Origin: JBBDWJ01 sp040902925
GTDB lineage: Bacteria; Acidobacteriota; Terriglobia; Bryobacterales; UBA6623
Assembly: GCA_040902925.1 (NCBI GenBank)
Contig: JBBDWJ010000048.1
Location: 1 to 48,262, forward strand
DNA length: 48,262 nt
Direction: 5' to 3'
Below the pieces are notes generated by a model. It was not told the DNA's origin. It did no database searches and saw only the letters and a program-made list of their open reading frames with translations. Shown here piece after piece: positions 26,794 to 34,953 of this stretch. Numbering within the stretch: position 1 is the first letter of the stretch; each line of letters opens with the position of its first letter. A program made the position numbers and the translations under genes.

Positions 26794-28482
26794 CTAGAAC
26801 ACGTTGGGGAACAGAACGTACGCGAATAGTAAGCCAAGCAGTCCGGCGAACACCACGTAATAAGTCATCGGCACAATCGTGCGGCGGATCAGCAGGCCCT
26901 CGCGTCCGACTAGGCCGACCGTGGCGCTCGCCGCGACGACGTTGTGAACCGTGATCATGTTGCCGGCGGCGCCTCCCAGCGCTTGCAGGCCGAGAATCAC
27001 AATGTGAGAGGTCCCGGTGCGGTCGGCCACACCGTATTGAAACAGACTGAACATCAGGTCGCTGACGGTGTTGCTTCCGGCGACGAAGGCTCCCAGCGCG
27101 CCAATCATGGGCGCGAAGAACGGCCAGCTCGATTGCGCGACTCCGGCCACATACTCCGCCAGCACCAGAGGCATGCTGGCCAGGCCCGAAGTGTTGGTGT
27201 TCGAGTCAATGAAAACGCGTACCAGCCCCACCGCGAACAGCAAGGCAACACCGGGCCAGGCGAGCATGTTGAACGAGTCGCTCCAGGCTTTCTTGAACTC
27301 CGCCCCTGTCATGCGGTGCAGCCAGACGGTAAGCAGCGAGACGATCATGAAGATCGTCCCCGGCAAATAGAGCGGCTGCACGCCCTGCGACAGACTCGTG
27401 CCGAGGATGTTGCTCCATTCGAAATTGATCGAAGTCAGCCAGGCTTTTAGGGGCAGCACCGGCAGGCGCGTCGCAACCAGCAGCGCCGCGACGATGAGAT
27501 AGGGAACCCAGGCGCGGGCCAGCGTCATGTTATGGCGCTCCTCGCCCACCTCACCCGAGAATGCGCCTTTCCATTCGTATGGCCATTTCTCCGCTGGAGG
27601 GAAATCCCAGGGCTCTCCCTTGGGCACGAGGATTCCGCGGCGGGCGGCGGTGACCACGATGGCGAGGCCAATCAGCGCACCCAGCAGGGACGGGAACTCG
27701 GGTCCGAGTGTAATGGCCACCGTGCAATAGGGAACGGTGAACGCGAGGCCCGCGAACAGGGCAAAGGGCCACGCCGCCAGACCTTCCCGGTAGCTCTCGT
27801 TGGCCCCGAAATAGCGGGTCATCATCGCAATAATGATTAGCGGAATCAGCGTGCCGACGATGGCGTGCGGGATGGCCGCGAACACGCCGATCTGGTAGAT
27901 GAACTCGGCGTAAGAGAGGCCCGCATCCGCAATGGCGCTCTCAACCGCCGGGACATTGAGCGACTCGGCCATGCCGACCAGGATCGGCGTGCCCACCGCG
28001 CCGAAGCTTACCGGCGTGCTTTGAATGATCAACGTGGTCATCACCGCCGCCAGCGCCGGGAATCCCAGCGACAACAACAGCGGCGCCGCGACTGCCGCGG
28101 GCGTGCCAAATCCTGAAGCGCCCTCGATGAACGACCCGAAAAGCCAGGCGATGATGATCACTTGCACGCGCCGGTCGGCGGAGATATCGGTAAAGCCGCG
28201 CCGGATGGTGGCGGCGGCGCCGCTCTCGCGCAAGGTGAACAGCAAAATGATCGCGCCCAGAATGATCCACAGCAGCGTGAGCGCGATCACTACGCCGCGC
28301 AGGCTTGCCGCCATGGCGTGAACGAACGGGACCTGCCAAAACCACAGCGCGAACAGCAAGGTCATCGCGTAGGCGATCGGCATAGCCCGCGTGGCGGGCC
28401 AGCGCAGCACCACCAGAAAAAACATCACTGCCAGAATCGGCAGGATCGCGATCAACGCGTAAAGACCGGATGCTGTTTCCAT
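26794..28482 (-). CDS. lldP: L-lactate permease family transporter
   Basis: This 562-residue protein has about thirteen membrane helices. It carries the family hallmarks IEGASGFGTPAA and GSNTVSDLMFSLFQ, with AAGNMITVHNVVAASATVGL near the end. LctP/LldP imports L-lactate, D-lactate or glycolate by proton symport. No lactate dehydrogenase gene is adjacent. A GGCCAAG-GCGGT-CTTGGCC inverted repeat (28552-28570) lies about 70 bases upstream of the start. Confidence 0.9.
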   Translation of the reverse strand: METASGLYALIAILPILAVMFFLVVLRWPATRAMPIAYAMTLLFALWFWQVPFVHAMAASLRGVVIALTLLWIILGAIILLFTLRESGAAATIRRGFTDISADRRVQVIIIAWLFGSFIEGASGFGTPAAVAAPLLLSLGFPALAAVMTTLIIQSTPVSFGAVGTPILVGMAESLNVPAVESAIADAGLSYAEFIYQIGVFAAIPHAIVGTLIPLIIIAMMTRYFGANESYREGLAAWPFALFAGLAFTVPYCTVAITLGPEFPSLLGALIGLAIVVTAARRGILVPKGEPWDFPPAEKWPYEWKGAFSGEVGEERHNMTLARAWVPYLIVAALLVATRLPVLPLKAWLTSINFEWSNILGTSLSQGVQPLYLPGTIFMIVSLLTVWLHRMTGAEFKKAWSDSFNMLAWPGVALLFAVGLVRVFIDSNTNTSGLASMPLVLAEYVAGVAQSSWPFFAPMIGALGAFVAGSNTVSDLMFSLFQYGVADRTGTSHIVILGLQALGGAAGNMITVHNVVAASATVGLVGREGLLIRRTIVPMTYYVVFAGLLGLLFAYVLFPNVF

Positions 28483-28828
28483 GGGTGTTTCCGTTTCAGT
28501 TCCACAGGGGGTCGGGCTGGCGGGACCGTTCGATGATCTCTCGCTGCCTTAGGCCAAGGCGGTCTTGGCCGCCGGCCAGAGAAACAAAGCATTGAGCGAA
28601 GTGCTGAGAGTAGTCGGGATGGAGAGCCGCTGTCAACACCCGGCGCGAGGAAGACAGGCGGCTGAGCGTCGAACCAAGGCTCTGAGAAACGCGCGGCCAT
28701 GACGAAACGGATCCGGGCGTTACCGGCGGCGCCATGCTGTCACCTGCCGCACAGCCTTGCGGGAAGCGGAATACCAGCATTCAGCCACTCCTTGGAAGAA
28801 TGCCGCCAAGAACTTCGGTTTACGAACA
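28483..28828. other. Intergenic region upstream of lldP
   Basis: No supported gene is seen. The strongest structure is the inverted repeat GGCCAAG (28552-28558) / CTTGGCC (28564-28570), which could be a regulator site for lldP. The rest shows nothing I can name. Confidence 0.4.
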
Positions 28829-30016
28829 CTAGCGTGACTCGAACGGTCCGAACACTTGCTTGACTCGCATCGACTCGTCGGAGGCATCGAGCACGATTGC
28901 CTCGTACTTTGCCCCGCCGGGCTGCACCCGAACAACGATGTGGCCATCGGCGCTGGCTAGCTGGTCGATCATCGCACCGATGACTTCGCGGTTCGATTGA
29001 GCCATGCCGGTTGCCAGCACGAGGCGGTCATCGGGATAGAGCTGCTTGGCCAGCAGCCGCTCGAGCACGTCGTGTCCCGGATGGTCCGACGACCATACTT
29101 GCATGACCCACACCTTCGGCCGCAGCGCGCTCACGAAGAAACTATTGGCGGCGTCGCGATTGCCGTGATGATTCACCGCCGCCACCTCGACGGGCCCTAC
29201 CGCTTTCGCAACCGGCGTCTCGATGTCGTGCCACGCCGGAGCCCAAGGCTTGGGCGTGCCGGGCATGTCGCCGCCCGTGAAGAAGTCGAAGGCGCCGTAG
29301 CTGATTCGAATCGCCGCGCTGCATTGGTTTTCGTTCGGCCAGCTTTCGCGCGGCAGTTGGCGGTAATTTTCGGGGAAGTGGCGGCGGGTGTTTTCCGCAA
29401 CGCCGGTCCACACCTCGCCGTTGGCTGCGATGTTGCGGACTTCGAAGTTCGAAAAGGCCTTGGCGTCGCGCTGCAGCGTAATCTGGTCACGGCGGCCGGG
29501 CTTGAGCTTCTCTGCCGTGAACTTGCCAGCGGCAACGCCGTCTTTGACGAACTGGATGTAGTCGCTCGCCGTTGAATCCTCCCTCGCTTCAACCGGATAT
29601 TCGTAGTCAGGCCAGCCGCGATCAATAATTTTCTTGATGCGAACATGCTTCGCCAACTCGGGGTACGATGCCATGTGATCATCGTGCAAATGCGTCAGGT
29701 AGGCGTAGTCGATCACGGCCTCGCCGCCCTTCGGCAGCACGCGTTTGGCGTAGCGCGCCAGCCATTCGCCGGCGGGGCGTGAGGCGTCGGGCTTGGCGTC
29801 GACGCCGCGCCAAGTGCCGGCAGGCGCTCCTCCTCCCGCATCGACTTGAAGCGAGGTGCCGTCCGGAAAAACGAGCAGCGCGGCATCACCGTATCCGGTT
29901 TGAATGAAATGGATGTCGAGATAACCCTGCTGCCACGCTGGCAGCGAATTCCCAACAGACTGGGCCGGCAGGGCAACAGCCCACAACATGAGCAACCAGA
30001 GAGAGAATCGTTTCAT
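28829..30016 (-). CDS. Secreted metallo-beta-lactamase-fold hydrolase (ComEC-like)
   Basis: This 395-residue protein has a signal peptide (MKRFSLWLLMLWAVALPAQS). The metallo-beta-lactamase domain opens with IHFIQTGYGDAALLVFPDG and has the metal motif THLHDDH (108-114), with later FTGGDMPG and VNHHGN. The layout matches the ComEC/Rec2-type competence hydrolase domain, which degrades DNA, although small secreted forms are of unknown use. I chose ATG 30016, preceded by GAAAG, because the upstream extension lacks a signal. The beta-helix gene (stop at 30114) lies upstream on the same strand, 97 bases away. Confidence 0.87.
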   Translation of the reverse strand: MKRFSLWLLMLWAVALPAQSVGNSLPAWQQGYLDIHFIQTGYGDAALLVFPDGTSLQVDAGGGAPAGTWRGVDAKPDASRPAGEWLARYAKRVLPKGGEAVIDYAYLTHLHDDHMASYPELAKHVRIKKIIDRGWPDYEYPVEAREDSTASDYIQFVKDGVAAGKFTAEKLKPGRRDQITLQRDAKAFSNFEVRNIAANGEVWTGVAENTRRHFPENYRQLPRESWPNENQCSAAIRISYGAFDFFTGGDMPGTPKPWAPAWHDIETPVAKAVGPVEVAAVNHHGNRDAANSFFVSALRPKVWVMQVWSSDHPGHDVLERLLAKQLYPDDRLVLATGMAQSNREVIGAMIDQLASADGHIVVRVQPGGAKYEAIVLDASDESMRVKQVFGPFESR

Positions 30017-30113
30017 ATAGCTACTTTCGCGGCAGGCGCGCCCCACGTTCGCCGCCTGCAGCGCAGCACACGAAGCACCGGCAACGACGACCGCGAAAAC
30101 ACCAACGCGCCTT

Positions 30114-31655
30114 TCACTCGAGCGGCCCGATCGAAGGCGCGCCGTCCTTCGGCAGCGGGCGACCCAGAAAGTCACGGCCTCCGTTGTCCGGAATGATTAG
30201 GCCTGCCCCAGCCGCCGGTGAGTTCGCTTTGAGGCTATAGCCGAGGATCGCCTGGATTCCGGCCGGAATCAGGCCAGGCATGTGGAACAACGGATCGGCG
30301 CGCACGGCCTTCGCGTCCTCTGGCGCGCCGCGATGATCTCCCCAATAGAGATTGTTGACGAAAATCGTGTTGACGGCCTTGCCGTAATCGTAAACGGTCC
30401 AGTCCTCGGTGACGAACAGGTTGTTGGCAAACCAGGTGTCAATGGGCCAGGGGCCTCCCCAGTTATCCATCTTCAGCAGCTTGCGCTCGACTCCGGCTGG
30501 TTTTTGATTCGAGTAGACCAGGTTGTTGTAGATTTTTGTGTCCTTCACCGGACCCGAGATATGAAACGCGGGCGAGAAGCCGGCATGCTTTCCTGTCGCG
30601 CGCAGTCCGTCATTGATGCTCACGTTGTAGCGCACGATGGTGCCGATATTGCCGACGCTGGTCGGTTCTTTCACTTCACCGTTGGTGCAGACCAGCAGAA
30701 AGCCGCCCTCGTTGTCGTGGCTGTAGTTGTATTGGATGACGGTGTTGCGGCTGTTCCAGTCGGAGTCAAAACCCTGCGCATCCCACGGCGATTTGTGGTC
30801 GCTGACCTCGTTGAACTGGATCACGCTGTTGTCGCAGCTCCAAGGCCAGATGCCGGCGGCGGCTTCGGTATCGGGCAGCAGCCGCGGGCAGTCGCGCATC
30901 ACGTTGTACTCCACCAACGCGCCATCGCAGCCGATCGGGACAATACCATCGCCAGGCACCTGCTCGATCAGGTTGTTGCGTATGACGACGTTCAGGCTAG
31001 GGTGCCAGTTGGGCCTTTGCCAGTGGCCGCTCCATCCCATGATGCCGTTGCGCTCGCAGCGCCTGACGGTATTGTTCTCGATCAGCAGCCCGTCAAAACG
31101 CGATTTCGTCTCACGGCCGCGGTTCTCCCAAAGAATTCCATTTCCGCCGCCTTCGCTTTTCACAAGGCTGCCGTTCACGTCGTGGATATCGAGCCCGCTG
31201 AGCACGATATGATGCGCCGTGCCGAAATCCTCGATAAGGATGTACACTCCGCTGCGCTTCGCTTTACGGCCGGGGCCTTGATTGCTGATATCGAGATTGC
31301 GCACTTCCCAATACTCGACGTTGTAGAGGTAAAGCGCGGCGGGCATCACGCCCTCGCCGGCGATCTGCGGCTTCGAGCCATCTCCATAGCGATCGATACG
31401 GATCGGCGAGCCGTTTTTTCCCGAGCCCTGCGGTTTGAGTTGGCCCGCGAACTTCGAGCCTGCCTTGAGCAGCAGCCGATCGCCCGGCTGAAAGGGTTGT
31501 TTGTTGGAGCGATCGAGACTCTTCCAGGCGGCTTCGGCGGAGAGTCCGTCGCGGCCGTCATCGCCGCGAGCCGAATCGATGAAATATTCGGCCGCGGGTG
31601 CGCGCACCGCAAGGGCGGCGAGGAATAGAAAAAACAGTGCGAGCCGTCGATGCAT
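30114..31655 (-). CDS. Secreted right-handed parallel beta-helix protein
   Basis: This 513-residue protein has a signal peptide (MHRRLALFFLFLAALAVRAP). It then opens with YFIDSARGDDGRDGLS and AWKSL, typical of Pel-type beta-helix proteins that bind or cleave polysaccharides. Repeated asparagine-rich coils (IENNTVRRC, VIRNNLIEQ, VEYNVMRDC, IQYNYSHDN) run through the middle. ATG 31655 is preceded by TGGAAAC. A lyase activity is possible but no catalytic motif is certain. The dispersed repeat 31675-31724 sits just upstream. Confidence 0.85.
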   Translation of the reverse strand: MHRRLALFFLFLAALAVRAPAAEYFIDSARGDDGRDGLSAEAAWKSLDRSNKQPFQPGDRLLLKAGSKFAGQLKPQGSGKNGSPIRIDRYGDGSKPQIAGEGVMPAALYLYNVEYWEVRNLDISNQGPGRKAKRSGVYILIEDFGTAHHIVLSGLDIHDVNGSLVKSEGGGNGILWENRGRETKSRFDGLLIENNTVRRCERNGIMGWSGHWQRPNWHPSLNVVIRNNLIEQVPGDGIVPIGCDGALVEYNVMRDCPRLLPDTEAAAGIWPWSCDNSVIQFNEVSDHKSPWDAQGFDSDWNSRNTVIQYNYSHDNEGGFLLVCTNGEVKEPTSVGNIGTIVRYNVSINDGLRATGKHAGFSPAFHISGPVKDTKIYNNLVYSNQKPAGVERKLLKMDNWGGPWPIDTWFANNLFVTEDWTVYDYGKAVNTIFVNNLYWGDHRGAPEDAKAVRADPLFHMPGLIPAGIQAILGYSLKANSPAAGAGLIIPDNGGRDFLGRPLPKDGAPSIGPLE

Positions 31656-31674
31656 GTTTCCAGGGTAGCCGAAT

Positions 31675-31724
31675 GTGGCGCAAGCTCTCAGCTTGCAGCG
31701 TCGAGCCTCCGCTCGACGCAAAGC
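31675..31724 (+). repeat. Dispersed GTGGCGC repeat, copy 4
   Basis: It begins GTGGCGCAAGCTCTCAGCTT and continues GCAGCGTCGAG-CCTCCG-CTCGACGC, an inner hairpin. It lies between the beta-helix gene and the S1/P1 nuclease gene and matches the copies at 699-734, 745-766 and 26719-26767. Confidence 0.7.
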
Positions 31725-31755
31725 CCGGCGAGCAAAATCGCCTATAACCACAGTC

Positions 31756-32580
31756 CTAAGGCCAAGTCCGATCAAGAATTCTCGCCAAACGAACCCCGGC
31801 CTTCATCAACTGCGTTTCAATGACCTGCGCCGCCTGAGCAATATAATCCTCGTTGAGAGCTTTCGGAGATCCCGAAGGCAGCGCCCCGTAGGCCACGCGC
31901 GCGGCGAGCAAATGGCTTTCCCAGGTCCAATCGCGCAGATTGCCATCGCTCCACTGCTCCCGTTGCGCGCTCGTCATCTTTTGCAGAAGCCGGTCGGCAA
32001 TAGCGGCGTCATCCGTGCCCAATCGTTCGACCAGCGTCGTCTCCCAGGCATCAAGCAGGCTCATCTGCCGTCCGTTCAGCAAGACGGGGATTTTACCGCC
32101 GCCCTCGTCCGACGCGTACCCGGCGTGCAGCGGCTGATGCAAATCGCCCATCAGATGGATCATGAACTTGACCGCTTCGGTGATCTGCGTGCGGTCGCGC
32201 ACTCCGAGCCGCGCGATTCCCTCGAACTCGCGAATCTTGACAGTGACGCAGTCGTTCGCCGGACACTGCTGCGTCAGATCGAGTTCCATGGCGCTGGGCG
32301 CGATATGGATGAAGCTCCAGCGCGCCGTGTCGGGGCGCTCCCCTGCGATGTCGCCGGCCCAGCGTGCCGCGCTTTCGATGCCGCCTTCTTTCTCGAGATA
32401 GAACCGCAGCCGCGAAGCCGCCTTCGACCCCACCTCGCGCTCGGCGATGCGCGCCACGATGAGATGGCCGAGCGGCCCCCACGCCCAGGCAGGCGAAGCA
32501 TTCAACGCCACAAACAAACAAAGCGCGGCGGGCAACGCGCGGCAAATCCGCCGCGGGCTCGAGATGACTGACAAACGCAT
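31756..32580 (-). CDS. Secreted S1/P1 nuclease
   Basis: This 274-residue zinc nuclease has a signal peptide (CRALPAALCLFVALNASPAWA) cut before WGPLGH, so the mature protein starts with Trp, which in S1/P1 enzymes coordinates a zinc. Further zinc ligands lie in ARWAGDIAG, WSFIHI and HLMGDLHQPLHAG. It would degrade single-stranded DNA or RNA, or 3'-nucleotides, in the periplasm or outside. It is divergent from lpxD, with 96 bases between starts. Confidence 0.88.
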   Translation of the reverse strand: MRLSVISSPRRICRALPAALCLFVALNASPAWAWGPLGHLIVARIAEREVGSKAASRLRFYLEKEGGIESAARWAGDIAGERPDTARWSFIHIAPSAMELDLTQQCPANDCVTVKIREFEGIARLGVRDRTQITEAVKFMIHLMGDLHQPLHAGYASDEGGGKIPVLLNGRQMSLLDAWETTLVERLGTDDAAIADRLLQKMTSAQREQWSDGNLRDWTWESHLLAARVAYGALPSGSPKALNEDYIAQAAQVIETQLMKAGVRLARILDRTWP

Positions 32581-32676
32581 CTCTGTACGATACTAGTAAC
32601 GGCGCGGGCGATGCGGACACAGCCCTCGTGGCCTCCCGCCGTCAAGTATTGGCGCGCGGACTTTGGAGAGAGCGGG

Positions 32677-33738
32677 ATGCAAGTCGAACAGATCGCCGCA
32701 CTGCTGGGAGCCCGATTCGAAGGCGACGGCACGCTGGCCATCGACGCGGCGAACGACGTATCGCTGGCCGGGCCCACCGAGATCGCTTTCGTCGAAGGCG
32801 CCAAGGCAACCCAGACGGCGGCCGCGTCCCGCGCCGGATGTCTGCTCGCGCCCCAAGATCTGGAAATCCCGGCCGGCCGCACCGTTATTCGCGTCGCGAA
32901 GCCACGCAACGCTTTTGCGCGCATCCTGCGGCGCCTGCATCCCGAGCCAACGCCAACCGCCGGCATACATCCCAGCGCGGTCGTCGCCGCAAGCGCCGCC
33001 ATCGGGACCGAGGTTTCGATCGGCCCTCACGTGGTGATCGGCGAGTCGGCGAGCGTCGGCGCCGGCACGGTGATCGGCGCGGGGGTCACGATTGGAGAGG
33101 GCTCGAAGCTGGGCAGCGGCTGCCGCGTTTACCCTCAGGTCGTGATCTATCCGGGCGTCACAGTGGGTGATCGCGCGATCCTGCACGCCGGTTGCGTGCT
33201 CGGTTCGGACGGTTTCGGTTTTATCCTCGAAGGCGGCCGCTTCGAAAAGTTTCCCCAGATCGGCAGCGTCGAGATCGGCAACGACGTGGAGATCGGCGCC
33301 AACGCCTGCGTGGACCGCGGCGCGCTGGGCGCGACAATCATCGGCGACGGCGTCAAGCTTGACAACATGGTCCACATCGGCCACAACTGCCGCCTCGGAA
33401 ACCACGTCGTCATCGCGGCGCAAACAGGGTTATCGGGTGGCGTAGTCGTCGAGGATTACGTCGTGATGGGCGGCCAGGTCGGCATCAGCGAAAAAGCGCG
33501 CATCGAAACCCGCGCCGTGGTCGGCGCGCAATGCGGCATTCTGCCGCACAAAGTTCTCGGAGCCGGCCAAACGTTTTGGGGAACGCCGGCGCGGCCGCAC
33601 CGCGAGCATCTGCAGCGGCTGGCGCTGGTCAATCGCCTGCCAAAAGTTTTTGACGAGATGGAGTCGTTGCGGACGCGCCTCGAAGCGCTGGAAGGCGCAT
33701 TGGCCGGCTACGTGCGACCCGGCGAGCCAATCGAATGA
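32677..33738 (+). CDS. lpxD: UDP-3-O-acylglucosamine N-acyltransferase
   Basis: LpxD adds the second acyl chain in lipid A synthesis, in the cytoplasm. The 353-residue protein has an N-terminal uridine-binding domain and a left-handed beta-helix of hexapeptide repeats (VVIGESASVGAGTVIGAG), with the conserved VHIGHNC segment carrying the catalytic His. A C-terminal helix follows. ATG 32677 is supported by GGAGAG at 32665-32670. Unlike the common lpxD-fabZ-lpxA order, the next gene is a P-loop NTPase, overlapping by 4 bases. Confidence 0.93.
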   Translation: MQVEQIAALLGARFEGDGTLAIDAANDVSLAGPTEIAFVEGAKATQTAAASRAGCLLAPQDLEIPAGRTVIRVAKPRNAFARILRRLHPEPTPTAGIHPSAVVAASAAIGTEVSIGPHVVIGESASVGAGTVIGAGVTIGEGSKLGSGCRVYPQVVIYPGVTVGDRAILHAGCVLGSDGFGFILEGGRFEKFPQIGSVEIGNDVEIGANACVDRGALGATIIGDGVKLDNMVHIGHNCRLGNHVVIAAQTGLSGGVVVEDYVVMGGQVGISEKARIETRAVVGAQCGILPHKVLGAGQTFWGTPARPHREHLQRLALVNRLPKVFDEMESLRTRLEALEGALAGYVRPGEPIE

Positions 33739-34442
33739 ACCTTGTCGTCATCGGAGGCCACAGCCGCAGCGTCGGGAAAACCTCCGTCGCGGCCGCGTTG
33801 ATCGCCGCCACCCGCGAGCGCAACTGGACTGCCCTCAAGCTCACCCAATACGGCCACGGAATCTGTTCGGCAAGCGGCGAGCCGTGCGGCTGCGCCGTCG
33901 AAGATCCGGAATGCCCGTACGCGATCAGCCGTGAAACCGAGTTCGACGCCAAGCAAATCGGCGCCCATCCCGGCGCGCCTTCCGGCGGTGCCGCCATGTC
34001 CGATACCGCGCGCCTGTTGCGGGCCGGCGCCAGCGAATCCTATTGGGTGAGAGCTCCGATGGGGCGGCTGGCGATCGTGCTGCCCGAACTCGAGCGGCTG
34101 CTGGCGGGGCGCGACAACGTGTTGATCGAATCCAACAGCATCCTCGAATTTTGGCAGCCCACACTCTACGTGCCGGTGTTGCGCTACGACGTCGAAGACT
34201 TCAAGGAAAGCAACCGCCGCTTCCTCGATCGCGCCGATGCATTCATAGTGGTCTCTTCCGCCCGGGAAAAGCCTCGATGGCCGGGAGTCGACCGCCGGAT
34301 CCTCGACCAAAAACCAGTCTTTCGAGTCGAGCCTCCCGAATATGCGTCGGCGGATCTTGCGGCCTTTTGCTTGGCAGCATTGCAAGAAGAGAGCGTACTG
34401 CCCGAAACTCCCGCCGCACAGGATTCGTTGGGCGTCAGGTAA
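33735..34442 (+). CDS. P-loop NTPase with four-cysteine cluster
   Basis: This 235-residue protein starts MNLVVIGGHSRSVGKTSVAA. The P-loop GGHSRSVGKTS (7-17) resembles those of MobB, dethiobiotin synthetase and other SIMIBI-class NTPases. Cys44, Cys51, Cys53 and Cys60 (GIC...PCGC...EC) follow and may bind zinc or an Fe-S cluster. A hydrophobic strand with ESNS (NVLIESNSILEF) fits the Walker B area. The start overlaps the lpxD stop (ATGA), so it is coupled to lipid A synthesis genes, but no function can be assigned. Confidence 0.75.
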   Translation: MNLVVIGGHSRSVGKTSVAAALIAATRERNWTALKLTQYGHGICSASGEPCGCAVEDPECPYAISRETEFDAKQIGAHPGAPSGGAAMSDTARLLRAGASESYWVRAPMGRLAIVLPELERLLAGRDNVLIESNSILEFWQPTLYVPVLRYDVEDFKESNRRFLDRADAFIVVSSAREKPRWPGVDRRILDQKPVFRVEPPEYASADLAAFCLAALQEESVLPETPAAQDSLGVR

Positions 34443-34953
34443 CAAAGGGAATTTCTGCAAAAGCAGGCCTCAAGCCTGCCCAAGGAGTGACAGGCGCTCA
34501 CGCCTGTCCGCGGGCGCCCGAGCCAGCGCTGCTAGGCCGCTATACGTCAGGTGAGCTAAGGTTCCTCGACTTCCGACGGGGCGGTAGTTCAACCGTAAGA
34601 CCCTCGCCCCCACAGGCCGCCTCAAAGACGCGGGTCCACCGGTTCACTTTCAAGGCCCGGCACCCCGACAACACATTCGTGGACACGCCCGAGCGCTCTT
34701 ACCGGACAAAGCGTTCCAGAGCTTCGATTCCCGGAGCGTCGCGGATCGCGAGCCGATCGCTGTCGCAGCCTTTTCAGATGCTCCGGACGCGCGTATTCAG
34801 CACCGTATTTGATCCTTGGGTACCCTGGAAGGCCTTTTGTTTTCCCAAATACCCTGTCTCTCGAACCTCCACCCCAAAAAGGCCGTTCTTTTTTAATTGC
34901 TGACATGGATTTCCGTTCAGCGGTACAATTCGTCCAACCACGCGGGGCTGACC
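34443..34953. other. Intergenic region with CAGGC repeat
   Basis: No gene is supported. Near 34461-34530 is a repeat with CAGGCCTCAAGCCTG and CAGGCGCTCACGCCTG palindromes. The rest, before the kinase start, shows nothing recognised. A promoter for the kinase should lie here. Confidence 0.4.
34461..34530. repeat. CAGGC palindromic repeat, copy 1
   Basis: CAGGCCTCAAGCCTG is followed by CCCAAGGAGTGA and CAGGCGCTCACGCCTG. The same order (CAGGCC..GGCCTG, CCCAAGCAGCGG, CAGGCGCTCCCGCCTG) recurs at 38107-38170. Two consecutive palindromes per unit make it REP-like. Confidence 0.6.

Noticed and set aside
34570..34660. tRNA-like stretch (GGCGGTAGTTCAACCGTAAG with a later GGTTCA)
   Set aside because: The acceptor, anticodon and T-arm pairings do not close, and no CCA-adjacent stem or clear anticodon loop can be formed.
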